In this document: positions 39,285 to 48,315 of the stretch, piece after piece
Numbering within the stretch: the first letter of the stretch is position 1
Layout: the number at the start of each line of letters is the position of its first letter
Source of the DNA: Parerythrobacter_A sp963838735
GTDB taxonomy: Bacteria > Pseudomonadota > Alphaproteobacteria > Sphingomonadales > Sphingomonadaceae
NCBI GenBank assembly: GCA_963838735.1
Contig: CAWISG010000004.1
Span: 124,001-188,000 of the forward strand
Direction: 5' to 3'
DNA length: 64,000 nucleotides
Position numbers and translations under genes: made by a program
Notes under the pieces: model-generated
Seen by the model: the letters and a program-made list of their open reading frames with translations, nothing else
The model's database searches: none
What the model was told of the DNA's origin: nothing

Positions 39285-41399
39285 ATGCACCGCACTGTCC
39301 TGACCGCTACCGCCCTGCTCGCGTCCGCCTCTCTGGCCACTATCGCAAGCGCCCGCCCGATGACGGCGGAAGACATCGCCAAGATCGAAAGCGTCGGCGC
39401 GGTTGCCGTGTCGCCCGACGGTGCGCGGGTTGCCTACACCACCGCCAGCCTGCCCGACGTGACCAGCGGCGAGGACGATGGCACGACGAAGCAGGTGCTG
39501 ATGATCGCCACCGGCCCCGGCCAGGCGCGCGCCTATCTGCCCGACGACATCAACCCCGGCGGCGTCACCTTCAGCCCCGACGGTTCGATGGTCAGCTTCA
39601 CCTGGGCCAAGGGCGAGGAAGACCGTGCGGTGTGGGGCGTGCCGGTGGATGGCGGCGCACATCGCAAGCTGGCGGCAGTCGATGGCGCCGATGTGCGCAG
39701 CTATGCCTGGGCACCCGACGGCAGCCACATGCACCTGCTGGTGTCGGCGGCGAAGGATGACCAGCGAGACGAGCAGGGAGAGGGTGGCTTCGACGCTATC
39801 GTCTATGAGGAAGAAGCTCGTCTTAACCGCCTGTTCCGCGCAAATATCGGCGACGAACTGGATGCCGAGCCGCAGGAAACGACCGTTCCAGGCTATGTCA
39901 GCGCCTTCCAGATCGCGTCCGACGCGCGCACCGGCATCGTCGAGTCCGCACCGACACCCAATGTGGATGACAGTTACACCGCCAAACGCGTCCACATCAT
40001 CGACATGCCGACCGGCAATGTGCGCGCGGTGGTGCAGACGCCGGGCAAGCTGGGCGATGTCGAGATCAGCCCCGACGGTCGCCAACTGTCGATGATCGCC
40101 GGCGTTGATATGAACGATCCGGCGGAAACCACGCTGCATCTGGTGGACCTTGCGACAGGTTCCTATCGCGCGCTGAATGCCGGTGCGGCGGAAGCGACGA
40201 TGGACGCTGAATGGCTCGCCGACGGGCGGCTGGTGGCACTGGTGCACAAGGGCGTGAACAGCGCGATCCGCACCTACGGTGCCGATGGCACGATGCAGTC
40301 CGAACAGGCAGCAGGCGGGCTGGACATCAGCAGCCTGGAAGCAGGCGGCAACACCGTCGTCGTGCGCGCCAGCACCGCGCAGCATCCGGATGAGCTGTTC
40401 AGCTATGCCGGGGGCAGCTTTACCCGCTGGACCACGCACAATCCCTGGCTGTCCGAGATCACGTTCGGTAAGCAACGCGCTTACAGCTATACGGCGCGCG
40501 ACGGTCAGGAAGTGGAAGGCGTGCTGATCGAACCGGTCGGCGGCGCACCTGCGGGCGGTGCCCCGCTTATCATGAACGTGCATGGCGGGCCCGAAGCGCA
40601 TGAAAGCAATGGCTGGGTCACTGCCTATTCCAAGCCGGGCCAGCTTGCCGCCGGACAGGGCTATGCCGTGTTCCTGCCCAATTATCGCGGCTCTACCGGC
40701 TACGGCACGCAGTTTTCCAAGGATCACCAGGCCGATTACGCGGGTAAGGAATTCAACGACATCGTCGATGCGAAACGCGCGCTGGTGGCCGATGGTATTG
40801 CCGACCCCGACCGAGTGGGCATGACCGGCGGCAGCTATGGCGGCTATGCCAGCGCCTGGGCTGCGACAGCGCAAAGCGCGGAGTATGCCGCCAGCGTGAT
40901 GTTCGTGGGTATTTCCAACCAGATCAGCAAGTTCGGCACTACCGACATTCCCAATGAAATGCGCAATGTGCATTCGCTGAAATGGCCGTGGGAAGACTGG
41001 CAGAACATGCTGGAAGTCAGCCCGATCTACCATGTCGACAAGGCCGAAACGCCGATCCTCATCATGCACGGCGCAGAGGACACGCGCGTCGCGCCAAGCC
41101 AGAGCTACGAGCTGTATCGTAATATCAAGGTGCGCAAGCCCGATACGCCGGTACGGCTGGTGCTGTATCCGGGCGAAGGCCACGGCAACCGCCGCGCGGC
41201 CAGCCGGTACGATTACACCTTGCGCATGATGGATTGGTTCGACACCTATCTGAAAACGGGCGACCGCAAGGCCCCGATGCCGGCGGCACGCCCGCAATTG
41301 GCGGACGGTGCGAAAGGCGCGAAGGCGAAGACCGATCCGGTGACGGATGGCACGAAATTCCACGGGATCGACAAGGGCGACCAGCGCCAGAACAATTAG
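39285..41399 (+). CDS. Secreted S9 family prolyl oligopeptidase / dipeptidyl aminopeptidase
   Basis: A 704-residue S9C-type peptidase. Signal peptide MHRTVLTATALLASASLATI with following ASA. A beta-propeller domain of repeated VAVSPDGARVAYTT- and ISPDGRQLS-type blades occupies the first two thirds. The alpha/beta hydrolase part has APLIMNVHGGPEAHESNGWV, the Ser nucleophile MTGGSYGGYASAWA, the acid MHGAEDTRV and the His GEGHGNRRA. The start at 39285 follows AAAGGAAACC. It likely trims peptides in the periplasm together with the amidohydrolase and DUF885 enzymes in the opposite direction. Confidence 0.93.
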   Translation: MHRTVLTATALLASASLATIASARPMTAEDIAKIESVGAVAVSPDGARVAYTTASLPDVTSGEDDGTTKQVLMIATGPGQARAYLPDDINPGGVTFSPDGSMVSFTWAKGEEDRAVWGVPVDGGAHRKLAAVDGADVRSYAWAPDGSHMHLLVSAAKDDQRDEQGEGGFDAIVYEEEARLNRLFRANIGDELDAEPQETTVPGYVSAFQIASDARTGIVESAPTPNVDDSYTAKRVHIIDMPTGNVRAVVQTPGKLGDVEISPDGRQLSMIAGVDMNDPAETTLHLVDLATGSYRALNAGAAEATMDAEWLADGRLVALVHKGVNSAIRTYGADGTMQSEQAAGGLDISSLEAGGNTVVVRASTAQHPDELFSYAGGSFTRWTTHNPWLSEITFGKQRAYSYTARDGQEVEGVLIEPVGGAPAGGAPLIMNVHGGPEAHESNGWVTAYSKPGQLAAGQGYAVFLPNYRGSTGYGTQFSKDHQADYAGKEFNDIVDAKRALVADGIADPDRVGMTGGSYGGYASAWAATAQSAEYAASVMFVGISNQISKFGTTDIPNEMRNVHSLKWPWEDWQNMLEVSPIYHVDKAETPILIMHGAEDTRVAPSQSYELYRNIKVRKPDTPVRLVLYPGEGHGNRRAASRYDYTLRMMDWFDTYLKTGDRKAPMPAARPQLADGAKGAKAKTDPVTDGTKFHGIDKGDQRQNN

Positions 41400-41502
41400 T
41401 CCGAAACAGCTAAAGCCTTCGCTATTGGTGAGGCAGGCCGCACACCCGTTGCATAGCGGGTCGTTGCCGCCTGTCCGCCTTGTCCGTAAGGCGTCAGGCT
41501 GA

Positions 41503-42714
41503 ATGACCACGCCACCTCCTTCCCTACTCGACGACCGCACGGAAATCGCCATTGTCGGCGGCGGGCTGGCGGGCGGGCTGATCGCGCTGGCCTTGCGACA
41601 GGCGCGTCCCGAATTGCAGGTGCGCCTGATCGAAGCGGGCGACGCACTGGGCGGCAATCACCGCTGGAGCTGGTTCGACAGCGACCTCGATGCCGATGGA
41701 CGCGCGCTGCTAGACGGGTTCCGCACCGTGGCGTGGCAGGGCTACAGCGTGCGCTTCCCCGCCATGCGGCGCGACCTGACATCGCCCTACAACTCGCTCG
41801 CCTCCGCCGATTTCGATGCGGGGTTGCGGCGGATGCTGGGGCAGGATGCGATCCATACCGCACGCCCGGTGGCACAGCTGGACGAACGCGGGGTAACGCT
41901 GGAAAGTGGGCAACGCACCACTGCGCGCGCCGTCATCGATTGCCGGGGTGCGGTGCCGACACCGCATCTGCAAGGCGGCTGGCAAGTGTTCATGGGTCGC
42001 CACGTCCGCACCCCCGCGCCGCACGGGCTGGAACGCCCCATCGTAATCGACGCCGACGTGACGCAGCACGACGCCTACCGCTTCGTCTACACCCTGCCGC
42101 TAAAGGCAGACGAGCTGTTCGTCGAAGACACCTATTACGCCGACGCGCCGGTGCTGGACCGCAACGCGCTGTCGGGTCGGATCGACCGCTATGTGCAGGC
42201 GAACGACTGGCAGGGCGAAATCCTGGGAGGCGAAACTGGTATTCTGCCAGTCATCACCGGCGGGAATTTCAGCGCTTATCAGCGCGCCGTCGCCACCCCC
42301 GGTGTCGGCATGGCGGGCGCGCGCGGCGGTTTCGTGCATCCCCTGACCAGCTACACCGTGCCCTTCGCCGTCGAACTGGCACTGGCCATCGCGGCGGAGG
42401 CGGATTTGCCCGGCGCACAGATGGCGGCCCTGCTGGAAGCACGCGCCCGCCGGCATTGGCGCAAGACGAAGTTCTATCGCACGCTGGGCCGGATGCTGTT
42501 CGGCGCGGCTCAGCCGAACGAACGCTATCGCGTGCTGCAACGCCATTACACGCTGAAGACCGGACTTATCGAAAGATTTTACGCCGGACAGTCGCATTTC
42601 GCGGACAAGGCGCGCATATTGGCGGGCAAGCCCCCGGTGCCTGTAACCCGCGCCCTGCATGCCCTCGCAACGTCCGGCGCACCGCTGGTATCGCAAACGG
42701 AGAAAATCGGATGA
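41503..42714 (+). CDS. crtY: Lycopene beta-cyclase CrtY
   Basis: A 403-residue flavoprotein that cyclises lycopene to beta-carotene. The dinucleotide motif AIVGGGLAGGLIALALR lies near residues 15-31. Then come the family stretches GGNHRWSWFDSDL, WQGYSVRFPAMRRDL and GWQVFMGRHVRT, and the RLIEAGDA segment. It is the CrtY-type (not CrtL). The ATG at 41503 has no strong Shine-Dalgarno. The stop overlaps the crtI start as ATGA, so translation is coupled. The 103-bp gap upstream likely holds the promoter of the crt run. Confidence 0.95.
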   Translation: MTTPPPSLLDDRTEIAIVGGGLAGGLIALALRQARPELQVRLIEAGDALGGNHRWSWFDSDLDADGRALLDGFRTVAWQGYSVRFPAMRRDLTSPYNSLASADFDAGLRRMLGQDAIHTARPVAQLDERGVTLESGQRTTARAVIDCRGAVPTPHLQGGWQVFMGRHVRTPAPHGLERPIVIDADVTQHDAYRFVYTLPLKADELFVEDTYYADAPVLDRNALSGRIDRYVQANDWQGEILGGETGILPVITGGNFSAYQRAVATPGVGMAGARGGFVHPLTSYTVPFAVELALAIAAEADLPGAQMAALLEARARRHWRKTKFYRTLGRMLFGAAQPNERYRVLQRHYTLKTGLIERFYAGQSHFADKARILAGKPPVPVTRALHALATSGAPLVSQTEKIG

Positions 42715-44261
42715 ACGCCCCTGCCAAAATCGACCTGCCGAAGGGCCCCTTCATTCCCGAACCGACCGGCAAGACCGCGTGCGTTGTCGGCTCCGGCTTC
42801 GGCGGTATGGCGCTGGCGATCAGGCTGCAATCCGCAGGCATCGCCACCACTGTCATCGAAGGGCGCGACAAGCCCGGCGGCCGCGCCTATTTTTGGGAAA
42901 AGGACGGCTTCACCTTCGACGGCGGGCCGACCGTCATCACCGACCCGCCCTGCCTGACGCAGCTGTGGGAACTGACCGGGCACGACATGGCCGACGATGT
43001 CGAGCTGATGCCGGTGTTTCCCTTCTACCGCCTCAACTGGCCCGACGGCACGAACTTCGATTATTCCAACAAGATGGACGAGCTGAACGCGGAAATCGCC
43101 AAGCTCGATCCCGACGACGTGGCCGGATATGCGCGCTTCCTCGAATACTCGGCGGGCGTGTACGAAGAAGGCTATGTCAAGCTCGGCACAGTGCCATTCC
43201 TCGATTTCAAATCCATGCTGAAAGCCGCACCCGCGCTGGCGAAGAAGCAGGCGTTCCGCAGCGTATATTCCATCGTGTCCAGCTATGTGAAGAACGAGAA
43301 GCTGCGTCAGGCGCTCTCGTTCCACACCTTGCTGGTCGGTGGCAACCCAATGAAGACCAGCGCGATCTACACCCTCATCCACAAGCTGGAGAAGGAAGGC
43401 GGCGTATGGTGGACCAGAGGCGGCACCAACAAGCTGATCGCCGGGATGATCCGCCATTTCGAACGGCTGGGCGGCACCATGATCGTCGGCGATGCGGTGG
43501 AGCAGGTCCACACCGTCGGGACCCGCGCCACCGAAGTGCAGACCGCCAGCGGGATGCGTCAGACCTTCGACGCCGTCGCCAGCAACGCCGACATCATGCA
43601 CTCCTATCGCGACCTGCTGTCCGGCAGTGCGCGCGGGAAGAAACAGGCCAGGGCGCTATCCAAGAAGACTTTCAGCCCCGGCCTGTTCGTTGTGCATTTC
43701 GGGCTGGAAGGCGAATGGCCGGGCATTGCGCACCACATGATCCTGTTCGGTCCGCGCTATAAAGGGCTGCTGGACGACATTTACGACAATGGCGTGCTGC
43801 CGCAGGATTTCAGCATCTACCTGCACCACCCCACGGTGACCGATCCCAGCATGGCACCCAAGGGCAAGAGCACGTTCTACGCGCTGGTGCCGGTCGCGCA
43901 CATGGGCAAGATGCCGGTCGACTGGGACGAGATCGGCCCCATCCTGGAAAAGCGGATCCTCGACGAAGTGGGTCGGCGGCTAATCCCCGATATCCACGAC
44001 CGCATTGTGACCAAGTTCAGCTATGCACCCAAGGATTTCGCGCACGACCTCAACGCGCATATGGGCAGCGCCTTCAGCCTTGAACCGGTGCTGACGCAAA
44101 GCGCCTATTTCCGGGGTCACAACCGCGACGACGTGATCGAGAACTTCTACCTCGTCGGCGCAGGCACGCATCCGGGCGCAGGCATCCCCGGCGTGGTCGG
44201 CAGCGCCAAGGCGACGGCGGGGCTTATGATCGAGGATATGCTGGCGGATCGTCCGCAATGA
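42711..44261 (+). CDS. crtI: Phytoene desaturase CrtI
   Basis: A 516-residue FAD protein that desaturates phytoene to lycopene. The N-terminal nucleotide motif ACVVGSGFGGMALAIRLQ is near residues 23-40, then the RDKPGGRAYFWEKDGFTFDG segment. Internal family blocks are YFSPGLFVVHFG-like and YALVPVAHMGK. The C-terminal signature is LVGAGTHPGAGIPGVVGSAK. The ATG at 42711 overlaps the crtY stop. The next gene also begins as ATGA inside the crtI stop. Length and motifs fit the four-step bacterial CrtI. Confidence 0.97.
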   Translation: MNAPAKIDLPKGPFIPEPTGKTACVVGSGFGGMALAIRLQSAGIATTVIEGRDKPGGRAYFWEKDGFTFDGGPTVITDPPCLTQLWELTGHDMADDVELMPVFPFYRLNWPDGTNFDYSNKMDELNAEIAKLDPDDVAGYARFLEYSAGVYEEGYVKLGTVPFLDFKSMLKAAPALAKKQAFRSVYSIVSSYVKNEKLRQALSFHTLLVGGNPMKTSAIYTLIHKLEKEGGVWWTRGGTNKLIAGMIRHFERLGGTMIVGDAVEQVHTVGTRATEVQTASGMRQTFDAVASNADIMHSYRDLLSGSARGKKQARALSKKTFSPGLFVVHFGLEGEWPGIAHHMILFGPRYKGLLDDIYDNGVLPQDFSIYLHHPTVTDPSMAPKGKSTFYALVPVAHMGKMPVDWDEIGPILEKRILDEVGRRLIPDIHDRIVTKFSYAPKDFAHDLNAHMGSAFSLEPVLTQSAYFRGHNRDDVIENFYLVGAGTHPGAGIPGVVGSAKATAGLMIEDMLADRPQ

Positions 44262-44677
44262 CGGGTCGGTTTTCCGTCGGCATGGTGCTGTCCGCGCTCT
44301 GCGCAATGGCCCTGGCGATGGTCGGCAGCGCGGCGTCTGCGCGCGACCTCGTCCGCCTGCTGGAGACCGAACAGGGCAGCATCGTGCTGTTGGATCGGTT
44401 CAGCATCGCGCCCAAACGCGCCGACGCGAACGGCGTTCGCACCGCCATTGTTTCGATCGACAACAGCCGCGTTCGCTCCGGCGTGCAATTCGTGGCGGCC
44501 GACCTGAAGATACGCGCCCAGTGCGGCGACGGACGGTTGCGCGTTCTGCGATTTCAGGCCTTCGATCTCGAAGGTGCGCCGGTCGCCGTTGGCGGCGGTA
44601 TCAACCCTGCCGGCCTAATCCTTCCCGGCAGCGCTGCGGAACGCGCGATCCTCGACGCGATATGCGAAACGCCATGA
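44258..44677 (+). CDS. Secreted protein, surface-adhesin E-like, inside the crt run
   Basis: A 139-residue exported protein. The signal peptide is MTGRFSVGMVLSALCAMALA with MVGSAASA. The mature part (RDLVRLLETEQGSIVLLDRF, SIAPKRADANGVRTAIVSID) ends with ADLKIRAQCGDGRLRVLRF and a closing SAAERAILDAICE with a Cys. The two-Cys, beta-rich layout resembles the surface-adhesin E family, but the match is loose. It is not a known carotenoid enzyme. Both ends overlap neighbours by four bases (ATGA), so it must be co-translated with crtI and the LOG gene. Function unknown. Confidence 0.65.
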   Translation: MTGRFSVGMVLSALCAMALAMVGSAASARDLVRLLETEQGSIVLLDRFSIAPKRADANGVRTAIVSIDNSRVRSGVQFVAADLKIRAQCGDGRLRVLRFQAFDLEGAPVAVGGGINPAGLILPGSAAERAILDAICETP

Positions 44678-45255
44678 AACGCCTCGCCGTTTATTGCGGG
44701 TCCGCCACGCCGGACGATCCGCGCTATGTCGAACTGGCGCGCGAAGTCGGCGCTACACTGGCGGAGCTTAACATTGGTGTCGTGTATGGCGGCGGGCGGC
44801 TGGGGTTGATGGGCGCGCTGGCAAGCGGCGCAAAGGCGGCGGGCGGCGAGGTTATCGGCGTCATCCCAGAGGCACTGGTGCGCAGCGAGGTTGCCAATCA
44901 TGATTGCGACGAGCTGGTGACGGTGTCGGGCATGCACGAGCGCAAGCAGCGTTTTACAGACATGTCCGACGGCTTCGTCACCCTGCCCGGCGGCGTGGGC
45001 ACGATGGACGAATTGTGGGAAGCGATCAGCTGGGCACAGCTGGGCTACCACACCAAGCCCGTCGGCCTGCTCAACGCATTCGGGTTTTACGACGCGCTAC
45101 TGGCGTTCTACGGGACGATGGGCGACGTCGGCTTCGTGCGCCCGGCCCATCACGGTATCCTGCTATCCGCCGAAACATTGCCGCCGTTGTTGGACGCGAT
45201 GGCGGAATATGCGCCACATACGCCCATCTTCCAGATGAAAGCCAACGACCTCTAA
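44674..45255 (+). CDS. LOG-family protein (TIGR00730, cytokinin riboside phosphoribohydrolase-like)
   Basis: A 193-residue Rossmann-type protein with the LOG motifs VYGGGRLGLMGALASGAKAA, HERKQRFTDMSDGFVTLPGG and GVGTMDELWEAISWAQLGYH, the PGGxGTxxE signature. The bacterial family hydrolyses nucleoside 5'-monophosphates (AMP-type and cytokinin precursors), with no established link to carotenoids. The ATG at 44674 overlaps the previous gene as ATGA. crtB starts four bases after its stop. Its fixed place inside a crt operon is the notable point. Confidence 0.92.
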   Translation: MKRLAVYCGSATPDDPRYVELAREVGATLAELNIGVVYGGGRLGLMGALASGAKAAGGEVIGVIPEALVRSEVANHDCDELVTVSGMHERKQRFTDMSDGFVTLPGGVGTMDELWEAISWAQLGYHTKPVGLLNAFGFYDALLAFYGTMGDVGFVRPAHHGILLSAETLPPLLDAMAEYAPHTPIFQMKANDL

Positions 45256-45259
45256 TCCC

Positions 45260-46414
45260 ATGGCACCGCCCCGCAAGATAACGCCCCGGCCGCTCGTGCC
45301 ATCGGCGATCGTGCGCGCGACCGAGAGCAAGGCGGGCGGCGGGCGCAAGCGGCGCGTGCTGGTGGAGGAAAGCCGCCGGATGATCGCGGACGGGTCCAAA
45401 AGCTTCGCCGCCGCAAGTCGCCTGTTCGACAAGCCGACGCGCGAACGGGTCTGGATGCTCTATGCCTGGTGCCGCCGGTGTGACGATATTGCCGACGGGC
45501 AGATGCTGGGCGGCGAGCTCGGCATTGCGGACGGCGGCGAGGACACCGCACCCGATGCCGCTGCCGTCGAAACCCGTGTCAAAGCCATTCGCGTCCTTAC
45601 CCGTCGTGCGCTGGAAGGCCAGCCGACCGCCGACATCGCCTTCGATGCGTTCGGCAAGGTGGCGCAGGAATGTGGCCTGACCATGCAGATGGCGGAAGAC
45701 GTCATCGGCGGGTTCGAGCTGGACGCGGCCGGCTGGCGTCCGCGCACCGAGGCCGACCTTGCGCGCTATTGCTATCACGTCGCGGGCGCGGTCGGCGTAA
45801 TGATGGCGCAGATCATGGGTGTGCCGAAGGACGATGCCGATACGCTGGACCGCGCCTGCGACCTCGGCTTCGCGTTCCAGCTCGCCAATATCGCGCGCGA
45901 CCTGGACGAGGACGATCGCGGCGGACGTTGCTATTTGCCGGTGGAATGGATGGTGGAACAGGACATCGAGCCAGGGCAACTGATGAAGCCGCACCACCGC
46001 TGGGAAGTTGCCGAGATGGCGGAGCAGCTGGTGCTCAAGATGGAACGCCATACCGCCGCTGCCAAGCTTGGCGCGGCGCGGCTGCCGTTCCGCCGCCGCT
46101 GGGCGATCCTGGCCGCCGCCAACATCTATGGCGAGATCGGGCAGGAAGTCCGCCGCCGGGGGCGCGCGGCGTGGGACAGCCGTGTCGTGATCAGCAAGGC
46201 GCAGAAGGCGCAGCTGGTCGCGCAGGCGTTTGTGGAGGCGGTGCGCAACAATCCGGTCCCGCCTGAAAAGATGCCCAAATGGAAGCGCGGCGATATCGTG
46301 CTGGATATCCGCATGTCGCAACCCATTCCCGCTGCCGAGGCTTATACCGCGCTGCCGGACGACGACGCTATAGGCTTGTCGTTCTGGCTGCCCAGGCTTA
46401 CTCCGCCGACATGA
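45260..46414 (+). CDS. crtB: Phytoene synthase CrtB
   Basis: A 384-residue prenyltransferase that condenses two geranylgeranyl diphosphates into phytoene. The two Asp-rich magnesium motifs are CRRCDDIADGQ and NIARDLDEDDRGGRCYLP. Substrate helices include GSKSFAAASRLF and YCYHVAGAVGVMMAQ. The N-terminal about 35 residues (PRKITPRPLVPSAIVRATES) are basic and extend beyond the usual core, and the C-terminus also carries an extra roughly 40 residues (KMPKWKRGDIVLDIR). The start at 45260 follows the LOG stop by four bases, and its stop overlaps the biotin carboxylase start as ATGA. Confidence 0.95.
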   Translation: MAPPRKITPRPLVPSAIVRATESKAGGGRKRRVLVEESRRMIADGSKSFAAASRLFDKPTRERVWMLYAWCRRCDDIADGQMLGGELGIADGGEDTAPDAAAVETRVKAIRVLTRRALEGQPTADIAFDAFGKVAQECGLTMQMAEDVIGGFELDAAGWRPRTEADLARYCYHVAGAVGVMMAQIMGVPKDDADTLDRACDLGFAFQLANIARDLDEDDRGGRCYLPVEWMVEQDIEPGQLMKPHHRWEVAEMAEQLVLKMERHTAAAKLGAARLPFRRRWAILAAANIYGEIGQEVRRRGRAAWDSRVVISKAQKAQLVAQAFVEAVRNNPVPPEKMPKWKRGDIVLDIRMSQPIPAAEAYTALPDDDAIGLSFWLPRLTPPT

Positions 46415-48315
46415 TCGAAAAGCTCCTGATCGCCAACCGCGGCGAGATTGCCTGCCGCATCATGCGCACTGCGCGCGAAATGGGCATCGCCACTGTCGCG
46501 GTCTATTCCGATGCCGACGCGAAGGCGCTGCACACGCGGCAAGCCGACGAAGCCGAGCATATCGGCCCCTCCCCCGCCGCCGAAAGCTATCTGGTTGGCG
46601 CGAAGATCATAGCGGTTGCGAAGAAGACAGGCGCGGACGCAGTTCATCCGGGCTACGGCTTCCTGTCCGAAAACGCGGATTTTGCGCAAAGCGTGATCGA
46701 CGCCGGGCTAATCTGGGTCGGGCCGAAGCCGGACAGCATCCGCGCGATGGGTCTGAAGGACGCGGCCAAGCAGTTGATGATGGACGCTGGCGTGCCGGTC
46801 ACCCCCGGCTATCTGGGAAAGGATCAGTCGGTCGAGCGTCTGAAAACCGAAGCCAACGCCATTGGCTATCCGGTGCTCATCAAGGCCGTGGCAGGCGGCG
46901 GCGGCAAGGGCATGCGGAAGGTCGAGGCGGCGGCAGATTTCGAGGCTGACCTCGCGAGCTGTCGGCGCGAAGCCAAGGCCAGCTTCGGCAATGATGACGT
47001 GCTGCTGGAAAAGTGGATTACCAGCCCCCGGCACATCGAGGTGCAAGTGTTCGGCGACAGCCACGGCAATGTCGTCCACCTGTTCGAACGCGACTGCTCG
47101 CTCCAGCGCCGCCACCAAAAGGTAATCGAGGAAGCCCCCGCCCCCGGCATGGACGAGGCAACGCGCGAAGAAATTTGCGCCGCCGCCGTGCGCGCCGCAA
47201 AGGCGGTGAATTACGAAGGCGCGGGCACAATCGAGTTCATCGCCGACGCCAGCGAAGGCCTGCGCGCCGACCGCATTTTCTTCATGGAGATGAACACGCG
47301 GCTTCAGGTCGAGCATCCGGTGACCGAAGAAATTACCGGCGTTGACCTGGTCGAATGGCAGCTGCGCGTGGCCAGCGGCGAACCGCTGCCTAAGCGGCAG
47401 GAGGAGCTGTCGATCAACGGCCACGCGATCGAGGCGCGGCTCTATGCGGAAGACCCGGCCAAGGGGTTTCTGCCAAGTACAGGGCGTTTGCAAGTCGCAG
47501 AGATCGGCGCCGACTACACGCGCATCGACACAGGAATCGAAGAAGGTGCAGAAGTGTCACCGTTCTACGATCCGATGATCGCCAAGATAATTTATCAAGC
47601 TGAAGATCGTGAAACCGCCATCGACGGCATGTGGCGGGCATGCGCTGTCACAGCAATCCATCCTGTGCGGAGCAATGCTTGGTTCCTGCACCGATTGTTT
47701 GCGCTGGAAGAGTTCCAGTCAGGGCAGATGACCACCAACACGATCAATGCGCATTTGGACGAACTGACAAGCGAACCCAAGCTTTCCGCGTTCGCATTGC
47801 AAACCGCTGCTGATGAAGCCGTCGCCCCCGAATGGTGGGAAAACGGTCATGCGATGATCGCAGGTCTGACCGGTTTTCGTCTTAACGCGGAGTGCGAAAA
47901 GCGCGTGCGGCTACTCGTGGATGGCGAGGAAGAACTCGTCGAGGATTTTGCGACTTCCCAGCAGGATGAGGATGCCTACAACGGCTTTCAGGGCGAGGTC
48001 AAAGAGGGGATACGGTACGAGAACGGCGCTGTCTTTTCCGTTACCCCGTATCGACATGACACAGGCGGCCAAGCCTCCGCCGCCGATGGCGCGATCCTTG
48101 CGCCGATGCCGGGCAAGGTCATCGCGGTCGATGTCGCTGAGGGCCAAGCCGTCACCGCCGGGCAGCGGCTGATGGTGCTCGAGGCGATGAAGATGGAGCA
48201 CGCCCTCATCGCACCGTTTGATGGGACGGTCACCGAGCTTTCCGCCAGCGAAGGCGCGCAGGTGCAGGTCGAGGCGGTGCTGGCGGTGGTGGAACCCGTC
48301 GCTGCGGAAGACTAG
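46411..48315 (+). CDS. Biotin-dependent acyl-CoA carboxylase alpha subunit (BC-BCCP)
   Basis: A 634-residue subunit of a propionyl-, methylcrotonyl- or acetyl-CoA carboxylase. The order is the biotin carboxylase N-lobe (LLIANRGEIACRIMRTAREM, VAVYSDADAKALHTRQADEA), ATP-grasp with KAVAGGGGKGMRKVEAAADF, the catalytic FFMEMNTRLQVEHPVTEEIT, and a C-terminal biotinyl domain with VLEAMKMEHALIA (biotin Lys). The middle BT domain fits PccA/MccA size. No carboxyltransferase beta subunit is in the window, so the partner must be encoded elsewhere. It is translationally coupled to crtB by ATGA. Branched-chain genes at 60-64 kb fit a propionyl or methylcrotonyl role, but this is inference. Confidence 0.93.
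   Translation: MIEKLLIANRGEIACRIMRTAREMGIATVAVYSDADAKALHTRQADEAEHIGPSPAAESYLVGAKIIAVAKKTGADAVHPGYGFLSENADFAQSVIDAGLIWVGPKPDSIRAMGLKDAAKQLMMDAGVPVTPGYLGKDQSVERLKTEANAIGYPVLIKAVAGGGGKGMRKVEAAADFEADLASCRREAKASFGNDDVLLEKWITSPRHIEVQVFGDSHGNVVHLFERDCSLQRRHQKVIEEAPAPGMDEATREEICAAAVRAAKAVNYEGAGTIEFIADASEGLRADRIFFMEMNTRLQVEHPVTEEITGVDLVEWQLRVASGEPLPKRQEELSINGHAIEARLYAEDPAKGFLPSTGRLQVAEIGADYTRIDTGIEEGAEVSPFYDPMIAKIIYQAEDRETAIDGMWRACAVTAIHPVRSNAWFLHRLFALEEFQSGQMTTNTINAHLDELTSEPKLSAFALQTAADEAVAPEWWENGHAMIAGLTGFRLNAECEKRVRLLVDGEEELVEDFATSQQDEDAYNGFQGEVKEGIRYENGAVFSVTPYRHDTGGQASAADGAILAPMPGKVIAVDVAEGQAVTAGQRLMVLEAMKMEHALIAPFDGTVTELSASEGAQVQVEAVLAVVEPVAAED

Noticed and set aside
39039..41657. Very long minus-strand frame of more than 850 codons opposite the S9 peptidase
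   Set aside because: The translation is His/Arg-rich and without domain signatures, while the plus strand has a full S9 enzyme with catalytic triad.
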